From assembly GCA_036845225.1 (NCBI GenBank), contig DAIUEJ010000003.1, positions 1 through 64,000 of the forward strand: DNA of 64,000 nt. The letters are read 5' to 3'. Each line of letters begins with the position of its first letter. Position 1 is the stretch's first letter. Position numbers and translations under genes: made by a program. Shown in pieces: positions 1 to 8,919 of this stretch. The notes under the pieces were generated by a model. That model ran no database searches. It worked only from the letters and a program-made list of their open reading frames with translations, and was not told the origin of the DNA. Source of the stretch: FEN-680 sp036845225. Its GTDB lineage: Bacteria; Actinomycetota; Geothermincolia; Fen-727; Anoxymicrobiaceae.

Positions 1-566
1 CTCCCCTTAAAACACAAGATATAGTATCTACCGGAGTATAGTGCATAGGCCAATAGCTTTATTCCATCCTTCTGCAGCTCGATGGCCAGCTCGCGCGCGA
101 TTATCTCACTTCTGGTGACGGCCTGGTTCAAGACAGTCTGCAGGTCCTGGGTAGGGGTGCCCGACAGCAACGCCTCGTAGACCGCATTCTGCGCCCGCAG
201 CCGGTCCTCGAGCGTTATGAGGTAGTAAACGCTCAAACCCTGCAGCTTGCGCAGCGAATCGGGTGGATAAAGCGCGAGGAGCTCGCTTAGAGTATTGTCG
301 ACACTCGCGATTCGGGCTTTGACCAGTCTGATAACACCAGCCAAGTCGTTCTTATTGACAAGTGCCTGGCCTTTCTGGTCGTCCTTTGCTACCTGAGCCT
401 GGAATGCCTCCACGATCTTTGTCCAATTGGCCTGGAACTCTTTCTCCTTGGCCTGCTGTTCACTCTCGCAACCAGCAAAGATAAGCACGCCCGCCGTCAG
501 CAATGCAACAAGTACAAGCGCGACCACCAGAGAAGTCGCCTTGCGCCTACTAGTACTCTCTTGCAT
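1..566 (-). CDS. Lipoprotein of unknown function (3' end cut off by window edge)
   Basis: An open frame starts at ATG 566 and runs without a stop to base 3, giving at least 188 residues. GGGAGG lies about 8 bases before the ATG. The N-terminus has a basic stretch (STSRRK), a hydrophobic core and a lipobox ending FAGC at about residue 33, so it should be exported and lipidated. The mature part is charged, looks mostly helical and resembles no family I recognise. No motif suggests catalysis. It lies downstream, on the same strand, of a prepilin-like gene and a decayed gene. Function unknown. Confidence 0.75.
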   Translation of the reverse strand, partial: MQESTSRRKATSLVVALVLVALLTAGVLIFAGCESEQQAKEKEFQANWTKIVEAFQAQVAKDDQKGQALVNKNDLAGVIRLVKARIASVDNTLSELLALYPPDSLRKLQGLSVYYLITLEDRLRAQNAVYEALLSGTPTQDLQTVLNQAVTRSEIIARELAIELQKDGIKLLAYALYSGRYYILCFKG

Positions 567-648
567 ACCTCAAACCTCCCCAAAATCATTTTCCCATATA
601 CTAAGACACGGTCAGTCACGGTTGTGATACATACCATCCTATACGACA

Positions 649-1204
649 CTATACGACATCATAAGCGAGAGGCGGCCACCAGGGCAGTTCCTCGTCAACC
701 GTCCTGTCAGACAACCGTCCATCTTCATATCCTTCCAGCTCAACACCTGGAAGAGCGGCGACCGTGTTACTGGGTCCAGGGCCCAACGTGGTCACTTGAA
801 GGTCGAGTTCGCCCAGAAGGATTCCGTCCGCCACGTATACCCCATGGCCGGCTGTGAATGACCCGAAGTAGGTTTAGTAGCCTCCGAGCGAGAACCTCAC
901 GTTTATCAAGTCAATGTTGTGGACCGCCCGGTTGGAGGCGTTAGCCGCATAGAGAAGCTAAAAGACCACTGCAGTTGATGCCGTCGCCTGCTGCCTTGGG
1001 CGGTCGTATCAATGGACTGGTCTCCCTACGAGATACTCGTGGCCTGGAAGTCCGCGCCGGCACGGTCGCTTCAGTGCCGATCTCAATCGACACGCCCGGG
1101 TCACCGTTGTACGTGGTCTTGCTGACAATGCAAGGCTGTGAGACCCTCCCGTCCGTCGTCTGACCGTCCGCACCGCTCGCGATGTGGCTCAAGATGCAGA
1201 TCAA
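649..1204 (-). pseudogene. Decayed coding sequence between prepilin-like gene and lipoprotein
   Basis: No single frame spans this stretch, but protein-like pieces appear in successive minus-strand frames. One frame covers about 1204-945. Another reads YAANASNRAVHNIDLINVRF and ends at TAA 876-874. That same frame continues past the stop with FGSFTAGHGVYVADGILLGE down to TAG at 649-651. An in-frame TAG also sits shortly before YAANAS. I read this as one old gene broken by at least one frameshift and two nonsense codons. The original product is unknown; its place after a prepilin-like gene suggests a pilus-associated protein, which is inference only. A short duplicated TGCATCTTGA lies at its 5' edge near 1194-1213. 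Confidence 0.4.
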
Positions 1205-1213
1205 GATGCAGAG

Positions 1214-1909
1214 TCACAGTGCAGAAGGGAGGGCGACCTGGAGCACGGGCCTGGCCAGGAGCCCTATGCCCCGCTCAATCACAAGCCGGTTTCCGCCCAG
1301 GCCGGTCGTGATGGAGACCCGGACAGCCGTTGCGACCAGGCTGGGGCTGACAGCCGAGGTATTAGAGGCTGGTGGGGAGGCTGGCGGGCCGGCAGTTCTA
1401 TCGACCCTGAAACGCACCTGGAAAGCCTGCCTGTCGCCTGGACTGAGCTCTTTGAAGAGCACGACCGACTGAGGCACCGAGCCATCTCTTGAATAGACGT
1501 AGGTGACCAGTGCCGTACCCCTGCGGGCAATCACGACTCGTTCGAGGCCTCTTACTACCCCACCGTCGTTCAGGGCAACCTCGTATGAGCCGGTCTTCGG
1601 GTCCCCGTCCAGGTCGGCGAGGAAATCGAGGTTGTCGGCCCCGCGGCTCCATCCCGGAGCCTTGAGGATACCGTGATAGTCGAACTGGCGCGCCGCTTTG
1701 ACCATTGACTCGATGCGGTCCAGGGCTTTGTCCGCTTCCCTGCCGGCGGAATCGTTCTTTCCAAGGGGATGAGACTTGACGATGGCGCCGTTGACGACCC
1801 AGACGGTGCCGGCCAGGAACAGCGCCAGCACAATCAGCAGAAAAGCCATCTCCGGATAAGTGAATCCGTCTTTGTCTTTCGAGCGGAATAGTCCGCTTGC
1901 CCGTGCCAC
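1214..1909 (-). CDS. Prepilin-like / pseudopilin protein
   Basis: 231 residues with a type III (prepilin) signal: a short basic leader (RSKDKDG) followed by FTYPEM and a hydrophobic helix of about 20 residues. The G/F cleavage site and Glu+5 match substrates of prepilin peptidase, encoded at 11936-12883. Start: GTG 1909 lies 5 bases after GGAGG; the in-frame GTG at 1915 overlaps that GGAGG and is unlikely. The globular part contains an LDGDPKTG stretch and a Pro/Ala/Ser linker near residue 160. It resembles minor pilins or pseudopilins rather than the major pilin at 24727. An AT-rich stretch (TATTTATATT) about 70 bases upstream may be its promoter. Confidence 0.7.
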   Translation of the reverse strand: MARASGLFRSKDKDGFTYPEMAFLLIVLALFLAGTVWVVNGAIVKSHPLGKNDSAGREADKALDRIESMVKAARQFDYHGILKAPGWSRGADNLDFLADLDGDPKTGSYEVALNDGGVVRGLERVVIARRGTALVTYVYSRDGSVPQSVVLFKELSPGDRQAFQVRFRVDRTAGPPASPPASNTSAVSPSLVATAVRVSITTGLGGNRLVIERGIGLLARPVLQVALPSAL

Positions 1910-2115
1910 ACACACCTCCGGAGCCGGCCCCGCGCATAACGGATGTTATTGTATCTTTCATCGCGTACAAATATAAATAGAACATGAGAAGCGACCGGCC
2001 GAACCCGGCCGGGTTAGCGGCGTCGGGCATGAATGTTGCACGCGCCGCGGCCCGCGGTTTTGCATGCCGGGGTTAACAAAACCGCCGGCTCCTCCGTTTT
2101 AAGGAATAGGTCCGC

Positions 2116-2694
2116 ATGAGCGAGAGCTCTGAGAGCGAACAGCTGAAGATCCTCCTGGCGCGCGCCACCGAGGGCGATAGAAGGGCCTACGGCAGGATTT
2201 TCAGGCTGTGCTACAAGGACATTTACGATTATGTCATCCGAAGGGTCGGCAACCACACCGACGCGGAAGACATAACGATGCAGGTGTTCGCGCAGGGGTT
2301 GAAGGCGATCGGTTCCTACGAGGACCGCGGCCACTCGGTCAAAGCATGGCTGTACCGGATCGCCCACAACGCCGTGGTGGACCACTTCCGTGGCCAGAGG
2401 CCATCGGTGGACCTCGACGGGGCGGCGGAGATACCTGACGAGATCGACATAGAGAGAAGGGCCATAGACCGGGAGGAGATACGGGGCCTGTACGGTCAGA
2501 TAGTGAGGCTGCCGACGGCCCAGGCGGAGGTCCTCATGCTCCGCTTCATCGAGGACAGGAGCGTTGCCGAAACGGCGATCATCCTCGAGAAGAAAGAAGT
2601 GACAGTGAGGGCATTGCAGTTCAAGGGCATCAAGAACTTGAGGCAACGCCTGGAAGCCTCGGAAGCCAGGCCGACCGCGCAGCTACCGGAATGA
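2116..2694 (+). CDS. ECF-type RNA polymerase sigma factor
   Basis: 192 residues of the sigma-70 family, ECF class. Region 2 covers about residues 18-90 (YKDIYDYVIRRVGNHTDAED, then AWLYRIAHNAVVDHFR). Region 4 covers about 125-180 (LPTAQAEVLMLRFIEDRSVA plus a helix-turn-helix). There is no region 1.1 or 3. AAGGAATAGG precedes the ATG. Its stop overlaps the start of the next gene (ATGA, 2691-2694), so the two are translationally coupled. The usual logic of such a pair is a sigma factor held by a membrane anti-sigma factor, here the DUF5667 protein. Target promoters are not evident. Confidence 0.88.
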   Translation: MSESSESEQLKILLARATEGDRRAYGRIFRLCYKDIYDYVIRRVGNHTDAEDITMQVFAQGLKAIGSYEDRGHSVKAWLYRIAHNAVVDHFRGQRPSVDLDGAAEIPDEIDIERRAIDREEIRGLYGQIVRLPTAQAEVLMLRFIEDRSVAETAIILEKKEVTVRALQFKGIKNLRQRLEASEARPTAQLPE

Positions 2695-4757
2695 TGAATA
2701 TGAAAGAGAAAGAAGACAACGACATAATCGAGCAGCTGAAGGCTCTCCCGCGGTACGGCCCGAGGGCCGTCTTCAGGATGAAGGTCTTCGCCTCGACGCT
2801 GGTGCCCTCTCTGGGCTCGGCGCTCGCCGGCAATCGAACGCCCGGGCTCGGCTGGGGGGCACGGCCCGCCTGGACACGCCCCGGGCGGATGGTCGCCGCC
2901 GCTGGAATGGCACTGCTGCTTGCGTTCATCGTGTTTTCGAGCCTCATGCTCGCCTCGGGCTCCAGCCTGCCCGGCGAGGCGCTCTACGGGTTGAAGCGGG
3001 CGCGAGAGCAGATCGGCCTCGCCTTGACATGGTCACAGCAGGGCAAGGCGGAACAAAACCTCAGCCTCGCGGCCGCGAGGCTGTCCGAACTCGACAACCT
3101 CATCCAGAAGGGGGTTACCGATTCGGACCGTATAAAGCAACTGGCGAGCGACTACACAAGAGAGACGGCCGCGGTGGCGCAGGCGCTGAAGCAGAACCCG
3201 GGCTCCGGTGAGTCGCAGGTGCTCGCCAAACGCCTCCAGGCGCTGCAGACCCAGAAAGCCAATATGGTCAGCCGGCTCGCGGCCGCTTCTCCAGCCGGGG
3301 TGTATGCGGAATCAGAGGGTGCGGCGGTGAAGGTGAAAGATGCCACCGGGGCAGGCCCGCTGGGGCCCACCGGCCAGGTCTCCGGCGTCACCAATAGCGA
3401 AGGCGAATACTCTTTCGGCGTGAACGCCTCGAATCCGGACCGGCTGTCCGGCCTTGATGCTTTCATCGAGCAGGAGGGACGAAAAGAAGTCGTGCCGGTG
3501 TTCGAAAGCGTGAAGGCGAAGGGCCCTTACGCCGTGCAGGTAGACCCGCCGGCGCGAGTGCTCGAGCTCGATAAGCCGACCATGTTCACTATGAAGATAA
3601 CGCGCGGCGACGGCTCCCCCGTCGCCATGAAACCGATAAAACTCATCGATGCTTCACTCACCAGCGCGGTCAACGGCAGGAAAGGCGAGGCCCTCTTGTG
3701 GACCGACGCCAGCGGCGCCTGCTCGTTCACGGTCACCAAGACGTCGCGCGACGCATCGAGCAGGTTCGACCTCCAGGTCGAGGAGGCCGGTTGGACCGAT
3801 GCCGGTGAAGTCCTGAGGCTTGGCGGGCTCGAAGCCCCGGCGACGGCCGCCGCCAGTGACGGCGTGGCCGTGACGAGCATCGGCGGCAACACCAACCCGC
3901 AGCGACTCGAGCTCGACAACGGCCTGGTCAAGGTAGTCGCAGAGCATAACACCGCCGGCGAGATCATCTCTTCGCTGGTACGCTCCACGGGTTCGACTGC
4001 GGCGGGCCCTCTGTCCGATACGCTGCCTGTCGAGGCTCACGCTCTTTCGGAACACGTGACTGCGGGAGGGCCGACGCTCATATTCGCGACCGATAAGGCA
4101 GCGGGTTACGAGACGAGGCTCGAGATGCAGGTGGCGGGCGGCTCTGTAGTAAAGACGTACCAGGTGGTCGTTGCCAGCGGCGATCCGTACGCGTCGATCT
4201 CCTGCAAAGTAGTGGTGACCGGCTCCGCCGTGCAGCTTACCAGGGCCAACCCCGGCCTGTTGAAGACATTCCTTCTTTCCACGCCCGCCGGGGCCAGCAT
4301 CGAAGTGGGTGGCAAGAAAGTGAGCCCTCCGGCGGCGACGGAGCAGAACCTGCTCCTCTCCTTCGAGATGGGCAACCCGTACATCGCCTACAGCACCAAC
4401 AGCGACGTAGTGTTCATCGCCTGTCCTATCGACTCGGAGACCTACCCGCAGGCGTGGTCCTTGAGCAGCGGAACGCTGAGCCCGTCCCCGCGCGATACCT
4501 CAGCCCTCGCTGAGAACGGGTACAACTCGATGATTATATTCGGAATGGCCGAGAGAGCCGACCTCGACTCCGTGGTGTCGAAGGCACGCGCGGGGATAGT
4601 AGACCCGGCACGGGTCGCCAGCTCACCCGGCGATGCTCAGAGTTCCAACGGGTTTGCCCTGGTGGTTCGCCCTGGACTCGAGGAGCTCCAGAAGGGCAGC
4701 CACCAGGTGACACTGAAGATCTTCAAGCAGTACCAGAAAGTCCTGCAGGCCTTCTAG
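2691..4757 (+). CDS. DUF5667-domain membrane protein, probable anti-sigma factor with large ectodomain
   Basis: 688 residues. A short cytoplasmic N-terminus (about 1-65) precedes one membrane segment (about 67-89, AAAGMALLLAFIVFSSLMLA). A DUF5667 region follows (about 92-190; LPGEALYGLKRAREQIGLAL with helical, Gln-rich sequence). About 490 residues of beta-rich extracytoplasmic sequence complete the protein. DUF5667 proteins commonly follow ECF sigma genes, and the ATGA overlap with the sigma gene supports sigma/anti-sigma pairing. The N-terminus lacks an obvious zinc H-x3-C-x2-C motif. The ectodomain is much longer than the DUF5667 unit alone needs, so it may sense something or carry an extra surface role. 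It ends 19 bases from the convergent aroQ stop. Confidence 0.7.
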   Translation: MMNMKEKEDNDIIEQLKALPRYGPRAVFRMKVFASTLVPSLGSALAGNRTPGLGWGARPAWTRPGRMVAAAGMALLLAFIVFSSLMLASGSSLPGEALYGLKRAREQIGLALTWSQQGKAEQNLSLAAARLSELDNLIQKGVTDSDRIKQLASDYTRETAAVAQALKQNPGSGESQVLAKRLQALQTQKANMVSRLAAASPAGVYAESEGAAVKVKDATGAGPLGPTGQVSGVTNSEGEYSFGVNASNPDRLSGLDAFIEQEGRKEVVPVFESVKAKGPYAVQVDPPARVLELDKPTMFTMKITRGDGSPVAMKPIKLIDASLTSAVNGRKGEALLWTDASGACSFTVTKTSRDASSRFDLQVEEAGWTDAGEVLRLGGLEAPATAAASDGVAVTSIGGNTNPQRLELDNGLVKVVAEHNTAGEIISSLVRSTGSTAAGPLSDTLPVEAHALSEHVTAGGPTLIFATDKAAGYETRLEMQVAGGSVVKTYQVVVASGDPYASISCKVVVTGSAVQLTRANPGLLKTFLLSTPAGASIEVGGKKVSPPAATEQNLLLSFEMGNPYIAYSTNSDVVFIACPIDSETYPQAWSLSSGTLSPSPRDTSALAENGYNSMIIFGMAERADLDSVVSKARAGIVDPARVASSPGDAQSSNGFALVVRPGLEELQKGSHQVTLKIFKQYQKVLQAF

Positions 4758-4776
4758 AGGACCGAGCGCCAGCCCG

Positions 4777-5214
4777 CTATCCCGACAGATGTTCCACCAA
4801 GGCTTCCAGGGCATCGATGTAACCCTGTGGCCCTTTGCCCATCACGGTCTTCCAGGCGACATCGCTCAACACCGACCGTCGACGGAACTCCTCGCGCGAG
4901 CTGATGTCAGACAGGTGGACCTCGACAGTGGGCAAGCGGACTGCTTCGATGGCGTCGCGCAGCGCATAGCTGTAGTGAGTGAGAGCGCCTGGGTTGATGA
5001 TGATGCCAGCCGATGATTTCCTCTCGGCGTGGATCTTGTCTATCAGGTCGCCCTCGTGGTTCGACTGGAAGAAAAGGGCGCGCACGCCCAGCTCCCGGGC
5101 GCGCTCCGCGATCTCCGCGTTGATCTCATCCAGCGTGCGCCGGCCATAGATGGAGTGGTCCCGTTCCCCCAGCAGGTTAAGGTTCGGACCGTTGAGAACC
5201 AGAATGTGCAGCAC
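4777..5214 (-). CDS. aroQ: 3-dehydroquinate dehydratase, type II
   Basis: 145 residues, the normal size for the dodecameric type II enzyme that converts 3-dehydroquinate to 3-dehydroshikimate. Visible motifs are NGPNLNLLGERD, the catalytic Tyr in DHSIYGRRTL, SNHEGDLIDKIH, NPGALTHYSYALRDA and the catalytic His in VEVHLSDI. Start is GTG 5214, with AGGAGGT six bases upstream. It is the last gene of a minus-strand aroC-aroK-aroB-aroQ run and lies 21 bases after aroB. Confidence 0.96.
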   Translation of the reverse strand: MLHILVLNGPNLNLLGERDHSIYGRRTLDEINAEIAERARELGVRALFFQSNHEGDLIDKIHAERKSSAGIIINPGALTHYSYALRDAIEAVRLPTVEVHLSDISSREEFRRRSVLSDVAWKTVMGKGPQGYIDALEALVEHLSG

Positions 5215-5235
5215 TCCCCGACCTCCTCTGTCGAA

Positions 5236-6336
5236 TCAACCGCCGCGGAGCAAAAGGTCATAACAGGCCTCGAGCGCCGCCGGCTCGACACCTGTGCGGA
5301 CCACCGGACTGCCCTCATCTTCGAGGAGCACCATGGTCGTATCTCCGGCGCTCTTCTTGTCCTGGGCGATCCGCGGCGCAAGTTCGCTGTACTCCGGCGC
5401 CTTGGGAAGCGGTTTGACCGGCAGGCCCAGCGAATCCAGCAGCATCCGGTGGTCGCCCGCGAGACCCGCGCGCCCTACCCCCAGTTTCTCTGACACCAGG
5501 GCGGCGAACACCATCCCAACGGATATCGCCTCCCCGTGGGAGTAGGTCCCGGCGTATCCTGCCTGGGCCTCCAGCGCGTGCCCCAGGGTGTGGCCGTAGT
5601 TCAAGTGATGCCGGACTCCGTGGTCCCGCTCGTCGGCGGCCACAAGTGCCGCCTTCTCACTGACACACTCGGCGATGATGCGGGCCAGGTCGCCGGGAGC
5701 CGATCTTTTTGACGCCCCGGGATCTGCGCGGAAACGCCTGCCCCACTCTCGCGATGTCAGGAGGCTGTACTTCGCGACCTCGGCGATGCCGGAAATGAAC
5801 TCCCGCGGAGAAAGCGTTGCCAAGAGAGAGATGTCGCAGACGACCGCAACGGGCTGGTGAAAGCTCCCTACCTGGTTCTTGGCTGCCGGGACGTTCACCG
5901 CGGTCTTGCCACCTATGGACGAATCCACCATCGCCATCAGAGTCGTCGGGACCTGCACTACGTCGATGCCCCTTTTGAATATTGACGCCGCGAACCCGGT
6001 GAGGTCGCCCACAACGCCACCGCCGAGCGCGATGACAAGGTCCGACCTGGTGAGGCCGGACTCGATCAGCCGGTCCAGGATCTCGAATGCGCGCTCCGCC
6101 GTCTTTGAAGCCTCTCCCGCCGGCACCTCGAGCAAGACCGGTTCGAGCCCTCTGGAACGAACCCGCTCGGCCGCCTCTGTGGCGTACAGCGGGCCGACGT
6201 TTGAATCGGTGACCAGTGCTGCCCTCTTCCAGCCGCCCCGCAGAAAATCGTCGAGACGGCCGAGCAGACCCTCGCCGACGGTTACGGTGTAGCTCCTGTC
6301 CCCGAGCTCGACACGTATCTCCTCACACGAGCTCAT
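5236..6336 (-). CDS. aroB: 3-dehydroquinate synthase
   Basis: 366 residues. It converts DAHP to 3-dehydroquinate using NAD+ and a metal ion. Motifs: the NAD-binding glycine loop GGGVVGDLTGFAA, the stretch PTTLMAMVDSSIGGKTAVN, and metal-ligand histidines in HHLNYGHTLGHALE. Start is ATG 6336, which overlaps the aroK stop as TGATG, so the two are coupled. An upstream extension in this frame reads through aroK and is not real. The C-terminus (QDKKSAGDTTMVLLEDEG) is typical. Confidence 0.96.
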   Translation of the reverse strand: MSSCEEIRVELGDRSYTVTVGEGLLGRLDDFLRGGWKRAALVTDSNVGPLYATEAAERVRSRGLEPVLLEVPAGEASKTAERAFEILDRLIESGLTRSDLVIALGGGVVGDLTGFAASIFKRGIDVVQVPTTLMAMVDSSIGGKTAVNVPAAKNQVGSFHQPVAVVCDISLLATLSPREFISGIAEVAKYSLLTSREWGRRFRADPGASKRSAPGDLARIIAECVSEKAALVAADERDHGVRHHLNYGHTLGHALEAQAGYAGTYSHGEAISVGMVFAALVSEKLGVGRAGLAGDHRMLLDSLGLPVKPLPKAPEYSELAPRIAQDKKSAGDTTMVLLEDEGSPVVRTGVEPAALEACYDLLLRGG

Positions 6337-6920
6337 CAGCCACCCAACTCCCCCGTGTCCCGGCCGGTCGTAGTAGTGTTGTTGAAGTCCGCGATGATCT
6401 CGAGGGCCAGCCCCCGCGGGTCCCTGTCGCCGCACTCGATCACGACGTCCGCAGCCTCCACGTAACGCTCCTCACGGGCCTTCATCATCTCTTCTGTCTC
6501 CTCGATCCCCTTGCCCTCCAGCAGCGGCCTGCCACCCTTGCCGTCAGCGCGCCCAGCGACCTCGGCCGGCGTCGCCTTGAGGTAGAACAGCATCCCCGTC
6601 CTTCTGGCGTCCTCGACGTTGCGCGCATCGAGGACCGCGCCGCCCCCCAGCGCGATGACGACGCCGTCACGCGAAGTGACGCGCCGGACTACCTCTCGTT
6701 CCAGGGCCCTGAAACCACTTTCCTGTCGAGCCTCGAAGACCTCACTTATCGTCATTTCCTGCTCGCTCTCGATAACGCTATCGGTATCCAGCAGCTCGCG
6801 GCCTGTCACGGCGGCGATGCGCTTGCCGATCGTGGTCTTGCCCGAGTACATGAAACCGATCAGCACCATGTTCGTCTTTCCCAAAGTCTCACTTCCGTCA
6901 TCGCTCGCCGCCTGTCTCAT
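6336..6920 (-). CDS. aroK: Shikimate kinase
   Basis: 194 residues, P-loop kinase that phosphorylates shikimate at O3. It has Walker A in GFMYSGKTTIGKR, the shikimate-binding Asp in LLDTDSVIE, an FR pair in ESGFRALEREV, GGGAVLD, and a lid region (ADGKGGRPLLEG). The proposed start ATG 6920 overlaps the aroC stop (TGATG), matching the aroK/aroB junction. An alternative ATG at 6869 lies directly before the first beta strand (MVLIGFM). The C-terminus ends in an odd TTTTGRDTGELGG tail. Confidence 0.93.
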   Translation of the reverse strand: MRQAASDDGSETLGKTNMVLIGFMYSGKTTIGKRIAAVTGRELLDTDSVIESEQEMTISEVFEARQESGFRALEREVVRRVTSRDGVVIALGGGAVLDARNVEDARRTGMLFYLKATPAEVAGRADGKGGRPLLEGKGIEETEEMMKAREERYVEAADVVIECGDRDPRGLALEIIADFNNTTTTGRDTGELGG

Positions 6921-8089
6921 CAGCGGCGCTTCCAGAGGTCACCGATCTGGTCCAGGTAACCTGCGAGGTTCCTCTTCATCTCACCGAGCGAGTCCCCTCC
7001 GAATTTCTCCTGTGCGGCATCGGCGATCACAAGCGCGGCGACCGCTTCTCCCACGACGGACGCGGCGGGGACGGCACACACGTCAGCCCTCTCTTTGAAC
7101 GCCCGCGCCGCATTCAACAGGACGAGGTCGACCGTTGCCAGCGGGCTCGCGAGGGTCGGAATCGGTTTCATCGCGGCACGGACCACGATCGGCTCGCCGT
7201 TGCTCATGCCGGCCTCGATACCGCCGGCCCTGTTCGTCTTCCTGTAGAGTCCACGGCCCGCCTCGAAGAAGAGCTCATCGTGCGCCCCGCTACCTCTTAC
7301 CCCCGCGAGGCCGAACCCGTCTCCTATCTCGACACCCTTGATAGCCGGGATAGACGCGAACGCGGCGCACAGCCTTGCGTCCAGCCTCCTGTCGCTCTGT
7401 GCGTGCGAGCCCAGTCCCGGAGGGGCGCCGAAAACCGCTACCTCGAAGAGGCCCCCGAGGGAGTCTCCATCACCGGCGGCACGGTCCACCTCTTCAACCA
7501 TACGCCCGGAAGCCGCGCTGTCGGAACAGCGCATCGGGTCGGCGTCGGCTCTCAAGTACTCTTCTTCTCCAGCCATGCTTGCCGGCTCCACAGCCACGGG
7601 GCCGACCGCCAGCACCCTGCTGCGGACGTTCACGCCGAGCTCGGCCAGGAGAACCCGGGCGACCGCCCCGGCGGCCACGCGAGCCGCAGTCTCCCTCGCG
7701 CTGGCGCGCTCTAAGATGTCCCTCGCGTCCATGGTCCAGTACTTCAACATCCCCGCCATGTCGCCATGGCCCGGCCGGGGCTTCGTCTCCGCCCGCGAGT
7801 CGCTACCGGGGACGGGCTCGGCCGACATGACGTCTTTCCATTTCTCGTGGTCGAGGTTCTCGACGAGCAGAGTGAGGGGGCTTCCCATGGTGCGCCCGTG
7901 CCTTACCCCGGAGAGGATGCGGACATGGTCCTGCTCGATCCGCATGCGGGCTCCCCGCCCATGGCCGACCTGCCTGCGCGCCAGGTCTCGGTCGATGTGT
8001 GCCGCCGATACCGGAAGCATCGCCGGCACGCCATCGATGATCGCCACCACGGCGGGGCCGTGTGACTCGCCGCCCGTGAGCATCCTCAT
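6920..8089 (-). CDS. aroC: Chorismate synthase
   Basis: 389 residues. An FMN-dependent lyase converting EPSP to chorismate. Motifs: LTGGESHGPAVVAIIDGVPA at the N-terminus, GRGARMRIEQD, a variant RPGHGDMAG (the usual form is RPGHAD), DARDILERASARETA, and GGIEAGMSNGEPI. Family members normally start a few residues before L-T-x-G-E-S-H-G. That favours ATG 8089, preceded by AAGGGG, over the in-frame GTG at 8098. First gene of the aro operon. Confidence 0.95.
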   Translation of the reverse strand: MRMLTGGESHGPAVVAIIDGVPAMLPVSAAHIDRDLARRQVGHGRGARMRIEQDHVRILSGVRHGRTMGSPLTLLVENLDHEKWKDVMSAEPVPGSDSRAETKPRPGHGDMAGMLKYWTMDARDILERASARETAARVAAGAVARVLLAELGVNVRSRVLAVGPVAVEPASMAGEEEYLRADADPMRCSDSAASGRMVEEVDRAAGDGDSLGGLFEVAVFGAPPGLGSHAQSDRRLDARLCAAFASIPAIKGVEIGDGFGLAGVRGSGAHDELFFEAGRGLYRKTNRAGGIEAGMSNGEPIVVRAAMKPIPTLASPLATVDLVLLNAARAFKERADVCAVPAASVVGEAVAALVIADAAQEKFGGDSLGEMKRNLAGYLDQIGDLWKRR

Positions 8090-8113
8090 CTGGAGCACCC
8101 CTTCAATGCAGCT

Positions 8114-8141
8114 GTCATAACTCTTGCACCTTCTCTTTCAA
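8114..8141 (-). promoter_or_regulatory. Candidate sigma-70-type promoter for the aro operon
   Basis: On the minus strand TTGAAA (8141-8136) and TATGAC (8119-8114) are separated by 16 bases, about 25 bases before the aroC start. The -10 match is partial, so this is a candidate only. Confidence 0.35.
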
Positions 8142-8244
8142 TAAACAGGATGACGTCAAAAGCGAAATAAGACAACAGAGATTCCCGCGGGGGAAGTGCG
8201 CCGTCGTCCACACCTGCTGCGCCAGCCTCGGGTGGGCCGCGGCG

Positions 8245-8877
8245 CTACGGGTAGATGGACTGGCCGGTAAAGATGGTGAAGCGTTCGTCGCCGAAGAGTA
8301 TGGTGGCGCTCGCGTCCCCTGCAACCGTAAGGAGCTTGTAGTGGTCACCGAACGTGCCACCTACGGCGACGTTGTCGAAGAGTTGGTCGCCTACCCTGAT
8401 CCTGGCGACCGACTTGTCACCCTGCTTGAAGATCCCGTCGAGCGTGATCGCATAAGAGAGAGTCTCGGGCGGCGCATGTATACCTGTCCTCAACTGCGCG
8501 GGCACGTTGACTGTCCTGTTGCCCCCTCCGGGGGCCGAGGTGGTAGCGACGGTCTGCGGCGCCTCTTCGTTGACCAGCGGCTCAAAGGGATTCCTGCGCC
8601 TGTAGATCGACAGTGGCGGCGTGAGGACCTGGTCGATGGTCAGCTTGGATGTGGCCGCCGGAGCCGTGGACGGCGTCGTCGTCGCCGGAGTGGTCGTCTC
8701 ACCCTGTGCCATGATGCCCGAGGACTTCTTCTTGCCTCCACCACTGGTAGCGATCGCTATGCCGGCGACGAGCAAGATGCACAGGCCGACTGCACCCACT
8801 ATCCAGGCGATCTTGACTGAGTTCGAGGTCTCTTCCCCCGCTCTCTTCGGCTTCATCTTCCTGATCTTCTGAGGCAT
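8245..8877 (-). CDS. PilP-like type IV pilus assembly protein
   Basis: 210 residues: a basic cytoplasmic N-terminus, one membrane segment (about 23-43), a Thr/Pro/Ala-rich linker, then RRRNPFEPLVNEE and a small beta-rich C-terminal domain (about 130-210). The R-x-P-F-x-P-L patch followed by a beta domain is typical of PilP and GspC. It follows pilM-pilN-pilO, the usual position of pilP. PilP normally joins the inner-membrane PilNO complex to the secretin PilQ; no PilQ is visible here. In monoderm relatives such genes are often left as hypothetical. Assignment by architecture and position. Confidence 0.65.
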   Translation of the reverse strand: MPQKIRKMKPKRAGEETSNSVKIAWIVGAVGLCILLVAGIAIATSGGGKKKSSGIMAQGETTTPATTTPSTAPAATSKLTIDQVLTPPLSIYRRRNPFEPLVNEEAPQTVATTSAPGGGNRTVNVPAQLRTGIHAPPETLSYAITLDGIFKQGDKSVARIRVGDQLFDNVAVGGTFGDHYKLLTVAGDASATILFGDERFTIFTGQSIYP

Positions 8878-8919
8878 TCGACCTTCTCCTCTTGTGAGGC
8901 CTGTCCTGCTCCAGTCCAG

